Shown: positions 18,085-26,143, numbered from the stretch's first letter. The stretch: 64,000 bases of DNA from JAHJQZ01 sp963675235 (GCA_963675235.2 CAXXFU010000003.1:22931-86930), one strand, 5' to 3'. Notes: generated by a model from the sequence alone, not told the origin. Numbers and translations are program-made.

Positions 18085-18900
18085 TCAGCCGCCCGCCTGC
18101 ATCGCGACAAGGCGCTTTTCCGAGGCGGCAACAACTGCCTTGGCGTTTTGCGCGATCAGCGCGTCCCACCAACCGCCATACAGGCGATCGTATGCGAGCC
18201 TGTCGGCGGCGGCGACAATGCGGCGGATGTCCCTGAGCGGCAATTGCACCATGTTGGGCACCGACCACATGAAGCTGACCCAGTCGCAGCCGGGCGTCGG
18301 CACGATGGTGTCGCCGGCAAGAATGGCGCCCTTGCCTCCGGCGCCGTCGGGCCAGTAGAGGAACGACGAACCGGGAAAATGCCCTCCGGTGACATGCAGG
18401 GTGAGCCCGTCTCCGAGATCGAGCGCGTCGCCGGAGAAATAGGTCACCTCGACATCGGTGTTCATCAGCCAGCCACGGTCGGCCTCGGGCAGGTAGACCG
18501 GCACATTTCCGAGCTTTCTCGCATTGGTCGCCAGCGCGCCATAAAGATGAGGGTGCGATGCGACCATGGCGCGGACGCCACCCAGGCGCATGATTTCGGC
18601 CAGCGCGTCATCGTCGAGCAGCGGCACGCCGTCGAACAGCACCCCGCCGTCGGGATGGGCAACAAGCACGGCCCTTTTGCCAAGATCGAGCGCCGGGGCG
18701 ATGCCGATGCCGTAAAGGCCGGGTTCGAGTTCGCGGATGTCGGTACGATGACCCTCGGCGACGAGCTTTTCGGCGCTGGTCCATGTCTGCCCGCGCGGCG
18801 GCACGAACTGACGCGGGTCGGTGCAGATGGGACAGGTTTCCGGCGGATTTTCGCTATCGGGAAACTCGGCAAGGCAGGCAGTACAGATCCAGTTGGTCAT
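18085..18900 (-). CDS. MBL-fold protein with an N-terminal zinc ribbon
   Basis: A 271-residue protein. Residues 6-26 form a small zinc ribbon (C6, C9, C23, C26, with TCPICTD at the second knuckle). The rest is a metallo-beta-lactamase fold with LAGDTIVP and VTGGHFPGSSFLYW blocks. The usual HxHxDH metal motif reads HPHLYG here, so the second metal site is probably changed and the activity is doubtful. The ATG before NWICTAC is used; the 22 residues upstream look like non-coding translation. It is transcribed alone, convergent with the AEC transporter. Confidence 0.85.
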   Translation of the reverse strand: MTNWICTACLAEFPDSENPPETCPICTDPRQFVPPRGQTWTSAEKLVAEGHRTDIRELEPGLYGIGIAPALDLGKRAVLVAHPDGGVLFDGVPLLDDDALAEIMRLGGVRAMVASHPHLYGALATNARKLGNVPVYLPEADRGWLMNTDVEVTYFSGDALDLGDGLTLHVTGGHFPGSSFLYWPDGAGGKGAILAGDTIVPTPGCDWVSFMWSVPNMVQLPLRDIRRIVAAADRLAYDRLYGGWWDALIAQNAKAVVAASEKRLVAMQAGG

Positions 18901-18963
18901 GGCGGGTTTCCGGCAGTTCCGAGGATGGGCAAAGCTAGGTTTCACCCTATGGCCGCGCAACGG

Positions 18964-18994
18964 CAAAAGGCCCGGCGCGTTGTCGCACCGGGCC
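18964..18994 (-). terminator. Terminator after the PadR gene
   Basis: On the minus strand GGCCCGG and CCGGGCC close a hairpin, extended inward by GCG/CGC around a TTGT-type loop with one mismatch, and the stem is followed by TTTT. It lies 36 bases after the PadR stop. Confidence 0.7.
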
Positions 18995-19029
18995 GTTGTC
19001 GCTGGTCCCGTCCGGATCTGGATTCTGGT

Positions 19030-19674
19030 TCAGATGTCGATGTCGGATTTGCCGATGTCCTCGGCCGCGCGCCTGAGGATTTCGGCGAGGCGCCTTTGCG
19101 TCGCCTCATCGCCGCGCACTGCCGAGGCGATTGCAGTTTTGAGGGCGCGCCTGGCCTCGTTGACTTCCGGCAGGACGTCGGGAATGTCGCGGTCCTGCGC
19201 CTCTTCGCGTTCGGCCATTTGCGCGCGCAGGACCTTGGCGCGCTTGCCGACGAGCACCAGCGTCTCGAGCGCCGCCTCGGCCTCGGCACGGTTTTCATCA
19301 AGATGGGCGCTGCCGGCATCGGTGATGGCATAGACCTTTTTGGAACCGTCCATCTCGGCGGTGGCAAAGCCCGCCTCCTCGAGATAGGTCAGGGCGGGAT
19401 AGATGACGCCCGGGCTGGGGCTGTAGGCCTCTGCCGATTTCTCTTCCATGGCCTTGATGAGATCATAGCCGTGACGCGGGGCCTCGCCGATCAGCAGCAG
19501 GACGACGAGGCGCAGGTCCTGGCCGCGCAACATGCGCTTGAGGCGGAATTCGCCGCCAAAGCCGCCCGGACCGCCATGCCCCCCCTGCCTGTCGCCGGGA
19601 AAGCCTTCGAAACGATGACGGCGGCGGCCCATCATGTGGCGTTGGTGATCGTGGTGGTGTTGATGTTGGTACAT
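19030..19674 (-). CDS. PadR family transcriptional regulator with a His-rich N-terminus
   Basis: A 214-residue regulator. The PadR winged helix lies at about 48-125, with LIGEAPRHGYDLIKAMEE and SPGVIYPALTYLEEAGF typical of the family. A coiled C-terminal part probably dimerises. The first 25 residues hold a dense cluster of histidines (H4, H6, H7, H8, H10, H13) followed by a Gly-rich linker, suggesting metal or heme binding, though this is inference. AGGAG sits seven bases before the ATG. A pair of identical inverted sites covers its promoter region, so it is probably self-regulated. Confidence 0.92.
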   Translation of the reverse strand: MYQHQHHHDHQRHMMGRRRHRFEGFPGDRQGGHGGPGGFGGEFRLKRMLRGQDLRLVVLLLIGEAPRHGYDLIKAMEEKSAEAYSPSPGVIYPALTYLEEAGFATAEMDGSKKVYAITDAGSAHLDENRAEAEAALETLVLVGKRAKVLRAQMAEREEAQDRDIPDVLPEVNEARRALKTAIASAVRGDEATQRRLAEILRRAAEDIGKSDIDI

Positions 19675-19685
19675 AAGATCGCTCC

Positions 19686-19749
19686 TACGATATATCTTTG
19701 ATTGATGACTACGTAGGCCTTCGCCGATCGAGAGTCAAGATATATCGTA
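19686..19749. promoter_or_regulatory. Paired PadR-type operator (13-bp perfect inverted repeat)
   Basis: TACGATATATCTT at 19686-19698 recurs inverted at 19737-19749, separated by 38 bases. Each arm contains the 8-bp palindrome GATATATC. The centres are about 51 bases apart, close to five helical turns, so both would face the same side of DNA. The first arm begins 12 bases upstream of the PadR start and adjoins its ribosome binding site. Confidence 0.65.
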
Positions 19750-19778
19750 AAATAGTTCTTAGTTGGGGCGCGGACACG

Positions 19779-19804
19779 AAAAAGCCCGGCGCAATGGCCG
19801 GGCT
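19779..19804 (-). terminator. Terminator after rplS
   Basis: On the minus strand AGCCCGGC, a six-base loop and GCCGGGCT form a perfect 8-bp stem followed by TTTTTCG, about 27 bases beyond the rplS stop. Confidence 0.85.
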
Positions 19805-19830
19805 CGAAATCTCTTGTCTGCCTGAGGCGC

Positions 19831-20397
19831 CTACTCGGCCTTGGGCTCTTCGGCAGCGGCCTCTTCGGCAGGAGCTGCGGCGGCAGCTTCCTCGGCGGCC
19901 TTGGCAGCGGCCTCTTCGGCCTCCTTGGCGGCGGTCTCGGCTGCCAGCGCCTGGGCGGCGGCAACGCGCTCGGCTTCCTGCGCTGCCTTGGCCTCGGCCA
20001 GAGCCTGGCGCTCGTCGGCCTCGATCTTGCGGGTGCGCGAGTTGGTCGATTCGAAGATACGAGCCGACTTGCCGCGACGGTCGCGCAGGTAATAGAGCTT
20101 GGCCCGGCGCACCTTGCCGCGCTTCAGCACCTCGATGCGGTCGATATTGGGCGAGTGCACCGGGAAGACGCGCTCGACGCCTTCACCATAGGAAATCTTG
20201 CGGACAGTGAAGCTCTCCTGCAGTCCGCCGCCGGTGCGGGCAATGACGACGCCTTCATAGGCCTGCAGGCGTTCCTTGTTGCCTTCCTGGATGCGGACCC
20301 AGACCTTGACGGTGTCGCCGTGGCTGAATTCGGGAGTGGCGCGCTTGGAGGTGAGCTCTTCAAGCTGCTCTTTTTCGAGCTGTTCGATAATGTTCAT
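19831..20397 (-). CDS. rplS: 50S ribosomal protein L19 with a long acidic C-terminal tail
   Basis: L19 sits at the 30S-50S interface. The first 120 or so residues are the normal protein (FSHGDTVKVWVRIQEG, ARTGGGLQESFTVRKISYGEGVERVFP, GKVRRAKLYYLRDRRGKSARI). The remaining 65 or so are an Ala/Glu-rich extension ending EEAAAEEPKAE, absent from the E. coli protein (115 residues). The tail closely resembles that of S16 in the same window. In most bacteria rplS follows trmD directly; here about 1.9 kb with three other genes separates them. An intrinsic terminator follows. Confidence 0.97.
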   Translation of the reverse strand: MNIIEQLEKEQLEELTSKRATPEFSHGDTVKVWVRIQEGNKERLQAYEGVVIARTGGGLQESFTVRKISYGEGVERVFPVHSPNIDRIEVLKRGKVRRAKLYYLRDRRGKSARIFESTNSRTRKIEADERQALAEAKAAQEAERVAAAQALAAETAAKEAEEAAAKAAEEAAAAAPAEEAAAEEPKAE

Positions 20398-20638
20398 CGG
20401 TTTTCCGTTCTGATCTTTTCAAAGGGAAGTTTTCCAGCGAGAACCATTGCCCGCCTTTTCTTCCGGTCTTGGTTGGACGGAGATTTCGTCGCGGCGGCTA
20501 TACATGAGACGGGGAGCGGAGTCTATATGCCGAATGCATGATCAGGCCCACAATCCCTTGCATTGCGGGGCACGGATGCGATTGCATCGCCAGTCGAGTT
20601 GCTCTAGACAACGCCCCTCACGTGTCGAGGGGACAAAC

Positions 20639-21010
20639 GTGCGAGCCACACGCTCCATCATCGCGGAACTGGCGCGCGTGCTGGCGGTGCTGGCATTCGG
20701 TTTTCTCGCCTTCTCCCCGCAGCCCGCTCCGATCGAGCGCTACGGCGTTTCCCCGGCAGTCTCCGCCGCCATTGACGGCGGCGCCGAGCTGCCCGGCGAC
20801 CGCCACGATCCCCGTGTCTTGCTGACCAAGGCCTGCGACGGCTGTCGCCTTGGAGTTGCCGTCGTGCTGCCGGCTCCGGCGGCGTCCGTCGATGTCGCCG
20901 TGGTTGAGCGCACCCTGGTGCGCACGCTTGCGATTCCGTCTTTCGTCAGTCCGGCCCCCGCCCTTTCCGGCGGCGGCCCTCGCGCCCCACCCCTGACCGC
21001 ACCCGTTTGA
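20639..21010 (+). CDS. Small putative membrane/exported protein with a CxxC motif, upstream of PCu(A)C
   Basis: A 123-residue protein that I do not assign to a family. It starts at GTG behind AGGGG at good spacing. An N-terminal hydrophobic helix (about 8-26) could be a signal anchor; the rest is Pro/Ala-rich and holds one CDGC motif near residue 67. It lies 68 bases upstream of the copper chaperone gene on the same strand, so a part in copper handling is likely by position. Size, CxxC and the C-terminal GPRAPP recall DUF2946-like proteins, but the match is loose. Confidence 0.6.
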   Translation: MRATRSIIAELARVLAVLAFGFLAFSPQPAPIERYGVSPAVSAAIDGGAELPGDRHDPRVLLTKACDGCRLGVAVVLPAPAASVDVAVVERTLVRTLAIPSFVSPAPALSGGGPRAPPLTAPV

Positions 21011-21078
21011 ACCACACCAACACATCGGACTGAGTGCTGCCGTTGCCGCTTCGGCACGGCACAAGGGAAGTGAAATAC

Positions 21079-21636
21079 ATGAAGATCAAAACTGTTCTGA
21101 CCGCCATCGCGGTCGTTTCCGCCTTCACCTTCACCGCAACCGCCAATGCCGAGGACATGAAGATGTCCGGCGACCAGATGAGCATGGCAAACATGGGCGA
21201 GGTCACGCCCGATCCGGCAAAGATGGAAACGGGCGTCACGCTCGGCGACCTCGTGCTCTATGACGCCTTCACCCGCGCCATGCCGCCGACCGCCCGCGCC
21301 GGCGGCGGCTTCGTCACCATCGTCAACACTGGCATGAACGACGACCGTCTGGTCTCTGCTGCTTCGCCGGCGGCAGAGGCGGTGCAGCTGCACACCATGA
21401 AGATGGACAATGGCGTCATGGTCATGCGCGAGCTCGAGAATGGCGTCGAACTGCCCGCCGGCAAGGCCGTCGCCCTCAAGCCGGGCGGCATGCATATCAT
21501 GTTCATCGACGCTGTCGCGCCGTTCGCCGAGGGCGAAACGGTCGATGTCACGCTGAGCTTCGAAAAGGCCGGCGAAGTGACGCTGCACCTGCCGGTCGGC
21601 GCGCTCGGCTCGAAGGAAATGCCGGCGATGCACTGA
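21079..21636 (+). CDS. Periplasmic copper chaperone PCu(A)C
   Basis: A 185-residue exported protein that carries Cu(I) to cytochrome oxidase assembly. A signal peptide ends at ANA (about residue 23) and is followed by a Met-rich stretch (EDMKMSGDQMSMANM). The PCuAC domain has the family pattern HxnM-x-H/M: LHTMKMDNGVMVMRELENG and GGMHIMFID, giving the Met/His ligands. The ATG after AAGGGAAG is used. It follows the small CxxC protein and ends in a strong terminator. Confidence 0.93.
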   Translation: MKIKTVLTAIAVVSAFTFTATANAEDMKMSGDQMSMANMGEVTPDPAKMETGVTLGDLVLYDAFTRAMPPTARAGGGFVTIVNTGMNDDRLVSAASPAAEAVQLHTMKMDNGVMVMRELENGVELPAGKAVALKPGGMHIMFIDAVAPFAEGETVDVTLSFEKAGEVTLHLPVGALGSKEMPAMH

Positions 21637-21661
21637 GCAGGAAACGTCGGAAAAAACAACG

Positions 21662-21696
21662 AAGGCTCCAGGCGCCAGCGTCCGGAGCCTTTTTTT
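21662..21696. terminator. Bidirectional terminator between PCu(A)C and the GyrI-like gene
   Basis: AAGGCTCC and GGAGCCTT form an 8-bp stem followed by a run of T on the plus strand, 26 bases after the chaperone gene. The A-rich left flank could also serve the convergent gene. Confidence 0.85.
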
Positions 21697-21708
21697 GCTG
21701 ACTGGCGA

Positions 21709-22179
21709 CTACTGTTCGAGGGCGATGAAGATCTCGGTCTGCAATTCGGCCTCGGGCACCTGGTCGGGGTCGTTGAGATAGAGCTCCCAGGTCGGCTTGC
21801 CATAGCGGTGGCCGTTCCATTTCATCTCGCCCATGATCTTGCCATAGGCCGCTTGCAGGCCGGCATAGGGACCGGTGTGCAGGGCATGGGCGGCCCGCGT
21901 CGCCGGCGTCTTGTCCGCCTTGACCACCCCTTCCGCCTTGCCGGCATCATCGGCGGATACCGTGAAGCCGGTCCGGAACTCCATCTCGTCCTCGGAATAG
22001 TCGTAATAGACCGAAATCGCCCCGCCGGCGGGCGGGATGGACTTTGCCTGCATGAAATTCCAAACCTCCCAGAACGCCTCGCCCATTGCCTTGCTGATAT
22101 CCTCCGGCTTCATCGAGCTCTTGCGGGTAACGTAAAGATAGGGCTGTTCGGTGGTTTCGATGACATCGTAGCTGGCCAT
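21709..22179 (-). CDS. GyrI-like small-molecule-binding domain protein
   Basis: A 156-residue stand-alone GyrI-like (AraC effector-binding, SOUL-like fold) domain. Blocks such as GGAISVYYDYSEDEMEFRTGF, HTGPYAGLQAAYGKI and KPTWELYLNDPDQVPEAELQTEI are the usual family signature. There is no DNA-binding domain. Members bind drugs or other hydrophobic ligands or inhibit gyrase, but its ligand is unknown. AAGGAG precedes the ATG. It lies between trmD and rplS, splitting that conserved pair. Confidence 0.88.
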   Translation of the reverse strand: MASYDVIETTEQPYLYVTRKSSMKPEDISKAMGEAFWEVWNFMQAKSIPPAGGAISVYYDYSEDEMEFRTGFTVSADDAGKAEGVVKADKTPATRAAHALHTGPYAGLQAAYGKIMGEMKWNGHRYGKPTWELYLNDPDQVPEAELQTEIFIALEQ

Positions 22180-22276
22180 GTTCGTTCTCCTTCTGCCTGT
22201 CGGTTTCGCGCCGAACATGTTCCCGTTTTGTGTCGGTTTCTGGCAGGAGTTGGCAGCAAGAGGGTGCGGCGGGCTG

Positions 22277-22966
22277 TCACAGTTTACGTGCGAGCAGGTC
22301 CGGTCGCCTGAGGCGCGTCAGTTTCTCGGCTTGCTCGCGCCGCCATGTGTCGACCTTGCCATGATCGCCCGAGGTCAGCACTTCGGGAATGCTGCACCCC
22401 TCGAAGACCTGCGGTCGGGTGTAGTGCGGATATTCGAGCAGGCCCTGTTCGAAGCTTTCGTCCTTGTGGCTGTCCTCGGCCCCGAGCACTCCGGGCAAAA
22501 GCCGCACCACTGCTTCGAGCAGCACCATCGCTGCCACTTCGCCGCCGGCGAGAACATAATCGCCAATGGAAATCTCTTCGAGACTGCGGGCGTCGATGAC
22601 GCGCTGGTCGACGCCTTCGAACCGTCCGCAGACGATGACGGCGCCCGGGCCTTCGGCCAGTTCGCGGGCCCGGCTTTGCGTCAGCGGCCGCCCGCGCGGG
22701 CTCATCAAAAGGCGCGGACGGGTGTCGGCTTCCGGCGAAACCGTGTCGATGGCGGCGGCAAGGATATCGGGCTTGAGCACCATGCCCGGCCCGCCGCCGG
22801 CCGGGGTATCGTCGACGGTGCGGTGCCGATCCGTAGCGAAATCGCGCAATTGCGTCGCTTCGAGCGACCACAAGCCCTCGCGCAGCCCGCGCCCGATCAC
22901 CGAGGCCCCCAGGGGCCCCGGAAACAGCTCCGGGAACAGGGTAATGATATCGGCGCGGAAGCTCAT
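22277..22966 (-). CDS. trmD: tRNA (guanine-N1-)-methyltransferase TrmD
   Basis: TrmD methylates G37 of tRNAs that read CNN codons, preventing frameshifts. The SPOUT domain with its trefoil knot is clear: FPELFPGPLGASVIGRGL near the start, DDTPAGGGPGMVLKPD for tRNA binding, and the AdoMet loop region CGRFEGVDQRVID with EISIGDYVLAGGE. Length (229) is normal. It overlaps the end of rimM (ATGA) and belongs to the ffh-rpsP-rimM-trmD unit. Confidence 0.98.
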   Translation of the reverse strand: MSFRADIITLFPELFPGPLGASVIGRGLREGLWSLEATQLRDFATDRHRTVDDTPAGGGPGMVLKPDILAAAIDTVSPEADTRPRLLMSPRGRPLTQSRARELAEGPGAVIVCGRFEGVDQRVIDARSLEEISIGDYVLAGGEVAAMVLLEAVVRLLPGVLGAEDSHKDESFEQGLLEYPHYTRPQVFEGCSIPEVLTSGDHGKVDTWRREQAEKLTRLRRPDLLARKL

Positions 22967-23529
22967 TCTCCGTCCTTGCCGCTTGTCTCGCGCGCCTCGA
23001 TCTCGGCCGGCGGGTCGAGCACGATATAGCCTTGCGGCACGGCGATTTCGGGGAAATTGGCCTTGGTAAAGGCGTAAAGGGCGCTGGCTCCGGAGCTCAG
23101 CGCAATCTCGACGACGTCGCCGGCCCCATGATCCTCGACCGTGCTGACCGTGCCGATGGTGCGGCCTTCCGGGGTACGGACGGCAAGCCCGATCAGATCG
23201 GCATAGTAGAAGTCGTCCTCATCGTCCTCGGGCGGCAGTTTTTCGCGGGCAACGAACAGTTCGGTACCGTTGAGTGCTTCGGCCGCGCTGCGGTCGGAGA
23301 CGCCGGCAAGGCGCGCAATGACCATGTCCCTGGCCATGCGCGCCTTGACGATTTCGATTGTCGTGTCACCACGTCCGGTCGCCAGCGGACCATAGGACGC
23401 GATGTCGAGCGGGGCGGCGCAAAAGCTCTGGATGCGCACCTCGCCCTTGATGCCATGCGCCGCGCCGATCCGGCCCAGAAGGACCAGTCCGGAATCGGCA
23501 GGCTTGTTGTCCGACCGAGAGCCGGCCAT
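22963..23529 (-). CDS. rimM: Ribosome maturation factor RimM
   Basis: RimM binds S19 and helps mature the 30S head. The N-terminal RimM domain begins LLGRIGAAHGIKGEVRIQSF and the C-terminal PRC-barrel includes DLIGLAVRTPEGRTIGTVSTVEDHGAGDVVEI. It starts three bases after the rpsP stop and overlaps trmD, the usual operon order. Confidence 0.98.
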   Translation of the reverse strand: MAGSRSDNKPADSGLVLLGRIGAAHGIKGEVRIQSFCAAPLDIASYGPLATGRGDTTIEIVKARMARDMVIARLAGVSDRSAAEALNGTELFVAREKLPPEDDEDDFYYADLIGLAVRTPEGRTIGTVSTVEDHGAGDVVEIALSSGASALYAFTKANFPEIAVPQGYIVLDPPAEIEARETSGKDGE

Positions 23530-23532
23530 CGC

Positions 23533-24000
23533 CTATTCGGCTTTGGCTTCTTCGGCGGCAGCTTCTTCGGCAGGAGCTTCTTCGGCAGGAGCTTCAGCCT
23601 CGGCAGCTGCTTCCGGCTCGGCCGGCGCTTCTTCCTTGGGAGCCGCTTCGGCTTCAGCCAGTTCGGCGGCCTTGGCGGCACGCTCTTCGGCGCGTTCCTT
23701 GGCTTTTTCGCCCGGCTCGGCCTTCTTCGGGTTGTTCTTGGCCGTGCGCTTCATCAGGCCGGCGGCGTCGAGGAAGCGGGCAACGCGGTCGGTTGCCTGA
23801 GCACCGACGGAAAGCCAGTGGGAAGCACGCTCGGTGTCGAGCTTGACGCGCTCGCCGCTGTCCTTGGGCAGCATCGGGTTGTACGAACCGATACGCTCGA
23901 TGAAACGGCCGTCGCGCGGCGAACGGGCGTCGGCGATGACGATGTGGTAGAAGGGCCGCTTTTTCGAGCCAGCACGGGCCAGGCGGATCTTGAGAGCCAT
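23533..24000 (-). CDS. rpsP: 30S ribosomal protein S16 with an acidic C-terminal tail
   Basis: S16 is an early 30S assembly protein. The first 80 or so residues are standard (MALKIRLARAGSKKRPFYHIVIADARSPRDGRFIERIGSYNP). After about residue 110 comes an Ala/Glu/Pro-rich tail ending EEAAAEEAKAE, making 155 residues against 82 in E. coli. The end is almost the same as that of L19 in this window. It follows the GNAT gene by 14 bases. Confidence 0.98.
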   Translation of the reverse strand: MALKIRLARAGSKKRPFYHIVIADARSPRDGRFIERIGSYNPMLPKDSGERVKLDTERASHWLSVGAQATDRVARFLDAAGLMKRTAKNNPKKAEPGEKAKERAEERAAKAAELAEAEAAPKEEAPAEPEAAAEAEAPAEEAPAEEAAAEEAKAE

Positions 24001-24014
24001 TTTCGGGTTACTCC

Positions 24015-24536
24015 TTAGGAAACGGTCTTGAGTTCGTTTGACAGGCTGTGACGGTAGACCTGTGCCGTCTTGCCATGGATTTCGAATTCGTAGTCGAGCC
24101 GGGCGCCAAGGCTTTCGGCCAACGCGCGTGAGGCGATGTTCTGCTTGTTGATCAGGCTGATGAGCGTTTTCCAGCCGAGGGCCCTGGCATAGCCGATAGC
24201 GGCGCGCGCTGCCTCGCCGGCATAGCCCTGACGCTGGAAGCGCGGCAGCACCGACCAGCCGACTTCCGCCTCGGGCCAGTCATCGGGATGCCACAGCCCG
24301 CAATAGCCGAGCGGGGTTTTATCCTCGGGGCGCTGCAGCACCCAGAACCCATAGCCGCGCAATAGCCACTGGCCGGCATAGCTCGCCATGCGGCGCCAGG
24401 CAGCGCCGCGCTCGGTCAGCGGTCCGCCGATATAGGCGCTGGCCTCGGGATCGGCCCAGAACGGTGCGAAGGTGTCGAGATCGTCATTGCGCCAGCCGCG
24501 CATGATCAGCCGTTCGGTCCTGAGTTCGGGGATCAT
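24015..24536 (-). CDS. GNAT N-acetyltransferase (RimJ/RimL-like)
   Basis: A 173-residue acetyltransferase inserted between ffh and rpsP. It begins LRTERLIMRGWRNDDLD, the RimJ-like opening, and the acetyl-CoA loop region is RFQRQGYAGEAARAAIGYA. Its start overlaps the ffh stop (ATGA) and it is followed closely by rpsP, so it is co-expressed with ribosome genes. A ribosomal protein or tRNA-related target would be plausible but cannot be told from sequence. Confidence 0.92.
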   Translation of the reverse strand: MIPELRTERLIMRGWRNDDLDTFAPFWADPEASAYIGGPLTERGAAWRRMASYAGQWLLRGYGFWVLQRPEDKTPLGYCGLWHPDDWPEAEVGWSVLPRFQRQGYAGEAARAAIGYARALGWKTLISLINKQNIASRALAESLGARLDYEFEIHGKTAQVYRHSLSNELKTVS

Positions 24537-26143
24537 TTCTTGTTGCCCTTGCCGCCAAGACCGGGAAGGCCAGGGAAACGCGGGGCGCCACCGAGACCGG
24601 GCAGGCCCGAACCGGAGGACTTGAGCAGATCGTTGACGTCGGTCGGCAATGCCTTTTGCGGCTTGGCCGGAGCCGGCTCGGCGCCCGCGCCCGCGCCCAT
24701 CTGCTGCAGCGCCGCCGGGTCCATGCCCATCTCCCGCGCCATGCGTTCGAGCTGAACCGGGTCCATATTGGCCATGTCGGGCATGCCACCCGGGGGCATG
24801 CGCCCGCCGGTCATCCCGGCCATGGCCGCCGCCATGCCGCCCTTGCCGCGCGACATCTTCTTCATCATGTCGGCCATCTGGCGGTGCTGCTTGATCAGCT
24901 TGTTGATCTCGGAGACCTCGACGCCGGCACCGGCGGCGATGCGCTTGCGGCGCGAGGCGTTGAGCAGTTCGGGCTGAGCCCGTTCCTTCTTGGTCATCGA
25001 ATTGATGATGGCGACGTGGCGGTCGAAGATCTTCTCGTCGACATTGGCGCCGGCCATGGCCTTCTTCATCTGGCCCATGCCCGGCATCAGGCCCATCAGC
25101 GCGCCCATGCCGCCCATCTTCTTCATCTGCAGAAGCTGGGACTTCAGGTCCTCGAGGTCGAATTTGCCCTTCTTGAGCTTCTTGGCCATCTTGGCCGCGT
25201 CGTCGGCCGTGACATGTTCGGCGGCCTTTTCGACAAGGGCGACGATATCGCCCATGCCGAGGATACGATCGGCAATGCGCGAGGGATGGAAATCCTCGAG
25301 CGCATCGAGCTTTTCGCCGGTACCAATCAGCTTTATCGGTTTGCCGGTCGCCGCGCGCATGGACAAAGCCGCACCACCGCGTCCGTCGCCGTCGACGCGG
25401 GTCATGACGATGCCGGTGATATCGAGACGGTTCTCGAACGAGCGGGCCAGGTTGACCGCGTCCTGGCCGGTTAGGGCATCGACGACCAGAAGAATTTCAT
25501 GGGGCTTGGCGACCGCCTTGATCTCGGCCGTCTCGGCCATCAGCTCTTCGTCGATATGGGTGCGACCGGCCGTATCGAGCATCAAGACGTCGTAATTGCC
25601 GGTCCGCGCCTCGCGCTCGGCGCGCCGGGCGATCTCGACCGGTGTCTCGCCGGCAACGATCGGCAGCGTGTCGACGCCGACCTGCTCGCCGAGCACTCGC
25701 AATTGCTCCATGGCCGCCGGCCGGCGGGTGTCGAGCGAGGCCATGAGGACGCGCTTGTTCTGGCGGTCCTTCAACCGGCGGGAGATCTTGGCGGTGGTCG
25801 TCGTCTTGCCCGAGCCCTGCAAGCCGACCATCAGCATGGCAACGGGCGGGCTGGCGGCAAGCGAGATCGGCACCGCCTCTTCGCCGAGCACCCTGACCAG
25901 TTCGTCGTGGACGATCTTGACGACCTGCTGGCCCGGCGTCACCGACTTGGTAACCTCGGCGCCGACGGCACGTTCGCCGACCTGGGTGGTGAAGGCCTTG
26001 ACGACCTCGAGGGAAACATCGGCCTCGATCAGCGCCCGGCGGATTTCTCTGAGGGCCAGATCGACGTCGCCGGCACTCAGGGCACCGCGACCCGTCAGAC
26101 CCTTGAAGATAGTACCCAGCCGATCGCTGAGGGATTCGAACAT
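24533..26143 (-). CDS. ffh: Signal recognition particle protein Ffh (SRP54)
   Basis: Ffh binds 4.5S RNA and signal sequences and docks with FtsY, also encoded here. It has the N domain, the G domain (P-loop GLQGSGKTTT near 107, DTAGR near 190, TRVDGDGRGGAAL) and a Met-rich M domain (about 300-450). The C-terminus adds a Gly/Met/Pro-rich extension, making 536 residues against 453 in E. coli; this is common in the order. The ATG before FESLSDRL has AAGGGA at good spacing. Confidence 0.98.
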   Translation of the reverse strand: MFESLSDRLGTIFKGLTGRGALSAGDVDLALREIRRALIEADVSLEVVKAFTTQVGERAVGAEVTKSVTPGQQVVKIVHDELVRVLGEEAVPISLAASPPVAMLMVGLQGSGKTTTTAKISRRLKDRQNKRVLMASLDTRRPAAMEQLRVLGEQVGVDTLPIVAGETPVEIARRAEREARTGNYDVLMLDTAGRTHIDEELMAETAEIKAVAKPHEILLVVDALTGQDAVNLARSFENRLDITGIVMTRVDGDGRGGAALSMRAATGKPIKLIGTGEKLDALEDFHPSRIADRILGMGDIVALVEKAAEHVTADDAAKMAKKLKKGKFDLEDLKSQLLQMKKMGGMGALMGLMPGMGQMKKAMAGANVDEKIFDRHVAIINSMTKKERAQPELLNASRRKRIAAGAGVEVSEINKLIKQHRQMADMMKKMSRGKGGMAAAMAGMTGGRMPPGGMPDMANMDPVQLERMAREMGMDPAALQQMGAGAGAEPAPAKPQKALPTDVNDLLKSSGSGLPGLGGAPRFPGLPGLGGKGNKK

